The position numbers were made by a program, and so were the translations under genes. DNA of 27,121 bases from Prevotella sp. UBA5387. GTDB lineage: Bacteria > Bacteroidota > Bacteroidia > Bacteroidales > Bacteroidaceae. Where the stretch lies: the NCBI GenBank assembly GCA_002407775.1, contig DHOP01000008.1:1-27121 (forward strand), in the 5' to 3' direction. Position 1 is the stretch's first letter; each line of letters begins with the position of its first letter. Shown piece after piece: positions 21,911-27,121 of the stretch. The notes under the pieces are model-generated. The model worked only from the letters and a program-made list of their open reading frames with translations. It did not search any database and had not been told where the DNA came from.

Positions 21911-23386
21911 ATGAAGACTTCAGAGTTCATCGAGCACATTATACAAGACTTTGGCTTCACTCCCACTATTGACCAACAAGTTGCCTTGGAAACGTTTGCT
22001 GGTTTCCTGGCAGACCAACAGTCAAATGTGGTGATGATTCTGCGTGGTTCTGCTGGTACAGGAAAGACGTCATTGGCTGGGGCAATGGTGCGTTCGCTTC
22101 GTCGATTTGGTCAAAAGCTTATGTTGCTCGCACCAACAGGTCGCGCTGCTAAGGTCTTTTCAATCAATAGCGGGTTGCCAGCTTATACCGTACATCGCCG
22201 AATCTATCGCGAACAAGCCTATCAAGGTATTGATGGGCAGTTCAACCTTAACGATAATTGCTACCATAACATGCTTTTTGTAGTTGATGAGGCTTCGATG
22301 GTGAATAGTGTACCCACAGGAGACAATGTCTTCGGATCTGGAAGTCTCCTAGATGACCTCATCAAATATGTATATAGTGGTCACAACTGTCGCTTGTTGC
22401 TTATTGGTGATCGTGCGCAGTTGCCACCGGTTGGAGAACAAGAGGCTCCTGCGCTTAGTGCAGATGTGCTTGCAGGCTATGGCCTGAAAGTTTATGAGTG
22501 TGACCTAAATGTAGTGCTTCGCCAGAGTCAAGACTCTGGAATACTCTATAATGCCACCTATATCCGCTATCTCATCAACTATGATGAGGCAACGGAACTG
22601 CCTAGAATAGAGTTTGACGGCTTCCCCGATATCGAAGTGATGCCAGGTAACGAAATTATCGAGAGCCTTGCCTCAAGTTATAGTCAAGTAGGATTGGATG
22701 ATACGATTGTGGTTACTCGGTCTAACAAAAGGGCGAATGTGTACAATCAAGGAATCAGAAACATGGTTCTTGATCGTGAGAGTGCGCTTTCGGGAGGCGA
22801 CATGGTGATGATCGTTCGCAACAATTACTTCTGGACTGAAAACCTTCAAGCTGAGGCTGCCAAACTGGGATATCCTGCTGAAAGTGAGAACATCCCCGCC
22901 TTTCTGGCCAATGGTGATCGTGCAAGGGTGCAGCGTGTGCGTAACATTAGGGAATTCTACGGCTTTCATTTCGCTGATGTGTGGCTGCAATTTCCTGACT
23001 ATGACAACTTCGAGATGCAAGCAACGGTCATCATGGACTCGCTGACCACCGACACACCAGCATTGACGCATGAACAGAGTGAGCAACTCTTTCAGCAAGT
23101 AATGGCAGATTATGCAGATCTTCCCACAAAGCCAGAACGTCTCAAGGTATTGCGCAAGGATATCTATTTCAATGCCTTGCAAATCAAATTCGCCTATGCT
23201 GTAACCTGTCATAAGGCACAAGGTGGGCAATGGAGAAATGTTTATGTGGACCAAGGATACATGACTGATGAAATGCTAACTCCCGATTATATCCATTGGC
23301 TCTATACAGCTTTCACCCGAGCCACAGAGAAACTCTACTTGGTAAATTGGCCTAAGAACCAGATAGCCATCAATAGAACTGACTAA
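21911..23386 (+). CDS. RecD2/Pif1-like SF1B DNA helicase
   Basis: A 491-residue ATP-dependent helicase with a UvrD-like C-terminal domain. Motif I GSAGTGKT at 46-53, PTGRAAKVF at 75-83 (motif Ia), VVDEASM at 124-130, GDRAQLPPVG at 166-175, the C-terminal TCHKAQGGQW at 432-441 and YTAFTRATEKLYLV at 465-478. All helicase motifs are intact. It lacks the helix-hairpin-helix repeats of long RecD2 proteins. Unlike the helicase at 4997-7216 it has no C-terminal HTH. Likely acts in DNA repair or recombination. Stand-alone gene with a divergent neighbour; no RecB/C nearby. Confidence 0.92.
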   Translation: MKTSEFIEHIIQDFGFTPTIDQQVALETFAGFLADQQSNVVMILRGSAGTGKTSLAGAMVRSLRRFGQKLMLLAPTGRAAKVFSINSGLPAYTVHRRIYREQAYQGIDGQFNLNDNCYHNMLFVVDEASMVNSVPTGDNVFGSGSLLDDLIKYVYSGHNCRLLLIGDRAQLPPVGEQEAPALSADVLAGYGLKVYECDLNVVLRQSQDSGILYNATYIRYLINYDEATELPRIEFDGFPDIEVMPGNEIIESLASSYSQVGLDDTIVVTRSNKRANVYNQGIRNMVLDRESALSGGDMVMIVRNNYFWTENLQAEAAKLGYPAESENIPAFLANGDRARVQRVRNIREFYGFHFADVWLQFPDYDNFEMQATVIMDSLTTDTPALTHEQSEQLFQQVMADYADLPTKPERLKVLRKDIYFNALQIKFAYAVTCHKAQGGQWRNVYVDQGYMTDEMLTPDYIHWLYTAFTRATEKLYLVNWPKNQIAINRTD

Positions 23387-23591
23387 AATCAGCGGCCAGT
23401 TGAGTAGTTATAATTCTTAGTGCTAGCTGTTGACTATTTTTTTTGCATGACATATTAAGGTTATAGCGTGAAATAGAAATGATAGCTAAGCCTTTGCTGT
23501 TGAGTGTCAATAACCGCCATAAGACTTCTGAAGTTGACCGATAAATAAGGATATGCCTAAAACTTTTGCGAGAAAAAATCAAGTGTTATCC
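23387..23591. other. Intergenic region after the RecD-like helicase
   Basis: No gene recognised. AGTTGA (23398-23403) can pair weakly with TTGACT (23430-23435), followed by an eight-T run at 23437-23444. This may end the helicase transcript, but the stem has two G.U pairs and a long loop. The remainder has no coding character on either strand. Confidence 0.45.
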
Positions 23592-23622
23592 TTGGTCGGG
23601 CAGTTTATTTTGTCTAATTTTG
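23592..23622 (+). promoter_or_regulatory. Bacteroidota-type promoter of corA
   Basis: TTG at 23592-23594, 20 bp, TAATTTTG at 23615-23622: complete consensus. Transcription should start near 23628, producing a leader of roughly 120 nt before the corA ATG, unusually long compared with the 20-30 nt leaders inferred for most other promoters in this window. Confidence 0.83.
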
Positions 23623-23649
23623 CAGTTAACAATCAATTTTCAAACATTT

Positions 23650-23685
23650 ATGGACGATTATCACGCGGAAAGTTACAGAATTTAG
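23650..23685 (+). CDS. Putative leader peptide of corA (MDDYHAESYRI)
   Basis: An 11-codon ORF in the corA leader, about 20 bases after the predicted transcript start, ending in TAG exactly one base before the 5' arm of the first leader hairpin. Two Asp codons follow the start. After the TAG the frame stays open for 18 more codons (beginning REDQLKKLIPTCPF) to a TAG at 23740-23742, five bases before corA. It may therefore be a leader peptide or a 30-codon ORF interrupted by a nonsense codon. Position and geometry support a cis-regulatory role; translation is not proven. Confidence 0.45.
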   Translation: MDDYHAESYRI

Positions 23686-23744
23686 CGTGAGGATCAGCTC
23701 AAGAAGCTAATCCCCACGTGTCCGTTTATCTATGGAGATTAGCT
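23686..23744 (+). promoter_or_regulatory. Two mutually exclusive hairpins in the corA leader
   Basis: Hairpin 1: 23686-23694 (CGTGAGGAT) pairs with 23710-23718 (ATCCCCACG), one A.C mismatch, extended by AGCT at 23696-23699 with AGCT at 23705-23708. Hairpin 2: 23705-23712 (AGCTAATC) pairs perfectly with 23737-23744 (GATTAGCT), extended past one mismatch by CCA (23714-23716) with TGG (23733-23735). Both use 23705-23716, so they cannot coexist. Hairpin 2 buries GGAG at 23734-23737, the only Shine-Dalgarno-like sequence before the ATG at 23748. No T-run is present, so control would be at translation or through Rho. Confidence 0.6.
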
Positions 23745-23747
23745 ACA

Positions 23748-24674
23748 ATGAGAACATATTGGAACATTGAGAAGAGCCTGAATACTATTCCTGAATGGCA
23801 ACCTAATTGCTGGATTCAGGTGACTTGCCCCACAGACGAAGATCAACGCGAACTGGTAGAGCGCCTAAACATCCCCGATTATTTTTTCAGCGACATCAGC
23901 GATACTGACGAGCGCGCCCGTTATGAGTATGATGACGGCTGGATGCTTATTATTTTACGTATCCCTTACGTTAAGGAGATACGCAGTCGGACACCTTATT
24001 CGACCGTCCCGCTTGGTATAATACACAAGCGTGACGTTACTGTTACGGTGTGTTTCTATGAGACTAACATGATGATTGACTTCATAAGCTTTCATCAGAA
24101 GCGTGGGGAAGGTTTCACTGACTTTGTGGATATGACATTCCGCCTATTCCTTTCCAGTGCTGTGTGGTATCTAAAGCGTCTGAAACAAATAAACATTCTT
24201 ATCGAAAAGGCCAAACACAACCTTGATAACGAAGTAAATAACGAGAACCTTATTGGGCTGTCCAGGCTTCAAGACTCTCTCACTTATTTCATTACCTCTA
24301 TCCGTGGCAATGAGACTCTACTCCAAAAGCTGAAGTTCAAGTTGCAAATTGATGAGTTGGATGCGGACCTTATCGAGGATGTGAATATTGAGATGACGCA
24401 GGCTCGGGAAACCACGAACATTTATTCTAACATTTTGGAATCGACAATGGATACTTATTCGAGCATCATCAACAATAACATGAATACAGTGATGCGTACC
24501 CTTACATCTGTATCAATCATCATGATGTCGGCCACGTTTGTTGCTTCTGTATACGGTATGAATGTCTTCAACGGCTTGGAACGTAGTCCTTGGGGATTTC
24601 CTATCGCATTAGTTGTGTCTTTTGGCGTGAGCGTCTTGTGCTGGGTGATTATGCGTCACAAACGCATTTTATAG
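23748..24674 (+). CDS. corA: CorA-family magnesium/divalent cation channel
   Basis: A pentameric inner-membrane Mg2+ (or Co2+/Ni2+) channel of the CorA family. 308 residues: a large cytoplasmic alpha/beta domain with long helices (~130-245), then two C-terminal membrane segments (~251-268 and ~284-302) with the signature YGMN at 269-272 at the end of the first. Start: a GTG at 23718 is in frame but sits inside the leader hairpin; the ATG at 23748 is preceded by GGAG and gives the expected N-terminus (MRTYWNIEKSLNTIPEWQPN). The gene has its own promoter and a structured leader with a mini-ORF. The ion is inferred from the family; GMN alone does not separate Mg2+ from Co2+. Confidence 0.93.
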   Translation: MRTYWNIEKSLNTIPEWQPNCWIQVTCPTDEDQRELVERLNIPDYFFSDISDTDERARYEYDDGWMLIILRIPYVKEIRSRTPYSTVPLGIIHKRDVTVTVCFYETNMMIDFISFHQKRGEGFTDFVDMTFRLFLSSAVWYLKRLKQINILIEKAKHNLDNEVNNENLIGLSRLQDSLTYFITSIRGNETLLQKLKFKLQIDELDADLIEDVNIEMTQARETTNIYSNILESTMDTYSSIINNNMNTVMRTLTSVSIIMMSATFVASVYGMNVFNGLERSPWGFPIALVVSFGVSVLCWVIMRHKRIL

Positions 24675-24727
24675 CTTCTAGATTACAAAAAATCGGAAAA
24701 AGTTAGTGTAAATCCGCATTTTTTATA

Positions 24728-24735
24728 TAAGTTTG
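24728..24735 (+). promoter_or_regulatory. Promoter -7 box of the DUF349 gene
   Basis: TAAGTTTG followed by C, a full -7 match; there is no good TTG 19-21 bp upstream. The predicted leader is about 95 nt, with no clear structure seen. Confidence 0.55.
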
Positions 24736-24833
24736 CAAAAATAAAGTTAATTTCATGTAAGGTATAAACGCCATTGCTTTCTTATGAAAAGATATGGCAA
24801 CTTAACCTTAGAAAATCCGAATCATAAACTTAA

Positions 24834-27041
24834 ATGGGTGAAATGATGGACTCTCAAGAAAATTCCCTTCAACAGGGAAACGTAGAAGAAGTGCAGAAGA
24901 AGGCTGAGACCACTTCTGAAGTAGAGAACGCACAGCAGTCAATTGCCGAGGAATCAGCGTCTATTGCGGAAGAATCGATAGGGGCTGAACAACCATCTGT
25001 AGAAGTTGACGAATCTTCTGAGCAGACGGAAGACGTTGCTTCTGTTGTTGAGGTTGCCCCTGCTACGGCAGAGGTCAATGTTTCAAAAACAGAGGAGGCA
25101 ATCCCTGTGGAAGTTGAAGAAAACACTTCTGATGTTTCAAAAGAAGCTGTTGCTGAGGTAAACGAAACAATTACCGAGTCAGCTGATGACTATTCTGCCC
25201 CAACCGAGGTAGAGGTTCAAGCCGAAGAAGAGGCAAGTCCGGCACCCATTGAAAAGTCAGGTCAGGATGAGCAACAGGCATCGATGACTGTTGAACTGTC
25301 AGAAGAGGAAGATGAAAAGAAGACCTATGAATCCAAAGAAGAGGTCTTGGAGCGTGTAAAAGAGATTGCGACATCCGTAGACAAGCCCGATAAAGAGGAA
25401 GTGGATTTTCTGAAATCGACTTTCTATAAGTTTCATATCGCAGAGCGTGAACAAAGGCAAAAAGAATATCTCGAGGCAGGAGGAGATCCCGAGAAGTATC
25501 AAGTAATGCCCGATGAGAAAGAGGAGATATTCAAGGCAGAGATGCAAATCATCAAGGAGAAGCGTGCTAAATCTTTCATAGAACAAGAGGCTGAGAAAGC
25601 CGATAACTTGAAAAGAAAGCTTGAGATCATTGAGAAAATCAAGAACATGGCTACCTCTCCTGAGGAAGCTAACAAGACTTTCAATGAGTTTAAGGCGCTT
25701 CAGCAAGAATTTAAGGACATTAAGTCCGTACCGGCAGAGAAGTCAAACGAGGTTTGGCGTACCTATCAACTATATGTAGAACAGTTTTATGACTTGCTAA
25801 ATCTCAATCGCGAGGCTCGTGAATATGATTTCAAGAAGAATCTAGAAGCTAAGTTTAAACTATGCGAAGAGGCAGAAAGGCTTGCAGAAGAGCCTGATGT
25901 TATCAGCGCTTTCCATCAGTTGCAAGACCTTCACGCCCAATATCGTGAGATTGGTCCTGTTGCTAAGGACTTACGTGAGCAGGTTTGGACCCGCTTTAAG
26001 GCAGCTAGCACAGTCATCAATAAAAAACATCAGGATCACTTTGAGCGTCTTCGTGCCATGGAGGAAGATAACCTCACACGTAAGGATGATCTATGTAAAA
26101 AGGCTGAAGCCATTTCTAAAGAAGAGAATAAAAGCGCCACTGACTGGGAGAAACACACCAAAGAGATTATATCCATTCAGCAAGAGTGGAAGACCATAGG
26201 GTTTGCACCTCAGAAGATGAACGTGAAGATTTTCGAGCGTTTCCGTGCTATCTGCGATGATTTCTTTAGTAGAAAGGCTGAATACTTCAAGTCCTTGAAG
26301 TCGCAACTTGCCGAAAATGCAGAGAAGAAAAAGTCATTGGTTGAACAAGCTCAAGCACTCTCCCAAAGTACAGACTGGAAGTCTACCAGTGATAAACTTA
26401 TTGCTTTGCAAAAGGAATGGAAGACAGTTGGAGCAGTTCCTCGCAAGATTAGTGACAAGCTTTGGAACGAATTCCTTGCTGCTTGCAATAGTTTTTTTGA
26501 GGCTAGAAATGCAGCGCATGCTGGAGAACGCAATGAACAGCGTGACAATCTGAAGAAGAAACGTGATATCGTTGCACAGCTTAAGGAACTTGCAGAGACT
26601 GGTATTGAGGGTGCACAGGAGAAAGTCCAGCAGCTCGTTGATGAATACAACAAGACAGGGCATGTGCCATTCAAGGAGAAAGACAAGGTCTATAAGGAGT
26701 TCCATGACGCTCTGGATAAAGTCTATGAAACTCTGCACATCTCTTCAGCGCGCCGTCGTTTGGACAACTTTAAAAACAACTTGAAGAGTATGGCCAAACG
26801 AAGTGAGGATGCAGTGGATAATGAGCGCAGTCGTTTGATGCGTCGTTACGAGCAGCTTAAGCAGGAGATTAATACTTACGAGAACAATCTTGGCTTCCTT
26901 AATATCTCTAGTAAGAAGGGCAATAGTCTTGTAGATGAGATGAATCGTAAGGTTCAAAAGCTCAAGGATGATGCCGAACTAGTACGTCAAAAGATTAAGA
27001 CGATTGATGCACAGGCTAGAGAGGAGCAGGGCGAGGATTAA
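24834..27041 (+). CDS. DUF349 repeat protein with acidic N-terminal domain
   Basis: 735 residues. Residues 1-165 are low-complexity and strongly acidic (Glu, Ser, Val, Ala), probably disordered. From ~165 to 635 there are about five DUF349 repeats, each a helical unit ending in a W/F..IG.VP...d..w..F pattern: cores near 291-311, 370-391, 451-474, 529-552 and 607-624. The C-terminus (~640-735) is a charged coiled coil (RRYEQLKQEINTYENN, VQKLKDDAELVRQKIKT). No signal peptide or membrane helix, so cytoplasmic. DUF349 has no established function to my knowledge; the architecture suggests a long rod-like scaffold or nucleic-acid-associated protein. The chain starts at ATG 24834; ATGs at codons 4 and 5 are alternatives. 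Confidence 0.85.
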   Translation: MGEMMDSQENSLQQGNVEEVQKKAETTSEVENAQQSIAEESASIAEESIGAEQPSVEVDESSEQTEDVASVVEVAPATAEVNVSKTEEAIPVEVEENTSDVSKEAVAEVNETITESADDYSAPTEVEVQAEEEASPAPIEKSGQDEQQASMTVELSEEEDEKKTYESKEEVLERVKEIATSVDKPDKEEVDFLKSTFYKFHIAEREQRQKEYLEAGGDPEKYQVMPDEKEEIFKAEMQIIKEKRAKSFIEQEAEKADNLKRKLEIIEKIKNMATSPEEANKTFNEFKALQQEFKDIKSVPAEKSNEVWRTYQLYVEQFYDLLNLNREAREYDFKKNLEAKFKLCEEAERLAEEPDVISAFHQLQDLHAQYREIGPVAKDLREQVWTRFKAASTVINKKHQDHFERLRAMEEDNLTRKDDLCKKAEAISKEENKSATDWEKHTKEIISIQQEWKTIGFAPQKMNVKIFERFRAICDDFFSRKAEYFKSLKSQLAENAEKKKSLVEQAQALSQSTDWKSTSDKLIALQKEWKTVGAVPRKISDKLWNEFLAACNSFFEARNAAHAGERNEQRDNLKKKRDIVAQLKELAETGIEGAQEKVQQLVDEYNKTGHVPFKEKDKVYKEFHDALDKVYETLHISSARRRLDNFKNNLKSMAKRSEDAVDNERSRLMRRYEQLKQEINTYENNLGFLNISSKKGNSLVDEMNRKVQKLKDDAELVRQKIKTIDAQAREEQGED

Positions 27042-27121
27042 TTTCGCATACGTTTCAACAAAAATTATGACGCACGGTTAGTGCGAGAAGACATAATAAA
27101 AGAGGGTGTGTCAAAACAGGC
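27042..27121. other. Window end: small hairpin and possible insertion-sequence edge
   Basis: CGCAC (27071-27075) and GTGCG (27081-27085) form a 5-bp stem with a five-base loop, without a T-run. The terminal GAGGGTGTGTCAAAAC at about 27102-27117 resembles the outer ends of some insertion sequences in this phylum, but the window stops there and no partner repeat or transposase is visible. Confidence 0.3.

Noticed and set aside
22673..23254. 193-codon frame antisense to the RecD-like helicase
   Set aside because: Lies wholly inside a gene with intact helicase motifs; the translation shows no domain, as expected of an antisense shadow.
23370..23582. Minus-strand 70-codon reading frame after the RecD-like helicase
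   Set aside because: It starts at TTG, overlaps the helicase end, has no recognisable domain and no promoter.
23718..23747. GTG start for corA
   Set aside because: It sits at the base of the leader hairpin with no ribosome-binding site; the ATG at 23748 has GGAG in front and the usual family N-terminus.

Overview
The window reads as ordinary chromosome from a member of the Bacteroidota, most likely a Prevotella-like gut or oral anaerobe. The evidence is the recurrent TAnnTTTG -7 promoter box, often with a TTG about 20 bases upstream (Bacteroidota sigma factor type), the near absence of Shine-Dalgarno sequences, and families typical of the phylum (DUF3822 beside rsmD, an HTH-tailed Pif1-like helicase, a DUF349 repeat protein). 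I saw no rRNA, tRNA, CRISPR array, phage gene or transposase. The last ~24 bases could be the edge of an insertion sequence, but too little is visible to say.

Layout. (1) 330-1691: an orphan TrpB2-type tryptophan synthase beta chain, ending in a strong hairpin terminator. (2) 1883-4735, minus strand: a five-gene 2-oxoacid:ferredoxin oxidoreductase operon (small TPR protein, 2[4Fe-4S] ferredoxin, alpha, beta, gamma). (3) 4997-7216: a Pif1-like SF1B helicase, overlapping tail-to-tail with a small exported protein (7176-7598) that follows an iron-sulfur L-serine ammonia-lyase (7619-8845). (4) 8957-12683, minus strand: etfB-etfA-acyl-CoA dehydrogenase. The ETF resembles the electron-bifurcating type while the dehydrogenase is the long ~570-residue type. 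(5) 12907-14541: an exported protein with two SGNH/CE12-like esterase domains. (6) 14771-20035: dnaG primase, preceded by a 4 x 22-bp tandem repeat, then an unrecognised membrane-anchored TPR protein and a cardiolipin synthase. (7) 20110-21710, minus strand: a tiny ORF, DUF3822 and rsmD. (8) 21911-23386: a RecD2/Pif1-like helicase. (9) 23592-24674: a CorA-type Mg2+ channel behind a structured leader. (10) 24834-27041: a DUF349 repeat protein with a long acidic N-terminus.

How the parts work together. Most genes are housekeeping: replication and repair (dnaG, two helicases), ribosome maturation (rsmD), membrane lipid and Mg2+ homeostasis, and anaerobic amino-acid and acyl-CoA metabolism. The oxoacid oxidoreductase reduces ferredoxin, serine ammonia-lyase supplies pyruvate, and a bifurcating-type ETF would be another user or producer of low-potential electrons.

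The most interesting signals are regulatory. The CorA leader carries an 11-codon ORF whose stop abuts the first of two mutually exclusive hairpins; the second would bury the GGAG before the corA start. Next come the 10/12-bp phased repeat array before dnaG, a previously hidden 41-codon ORF with an in-frame TGA and a dnaX-like slippery heptamer, and the bifurcating-type ETF paired with a long acyl-CoA dehydrogenase.
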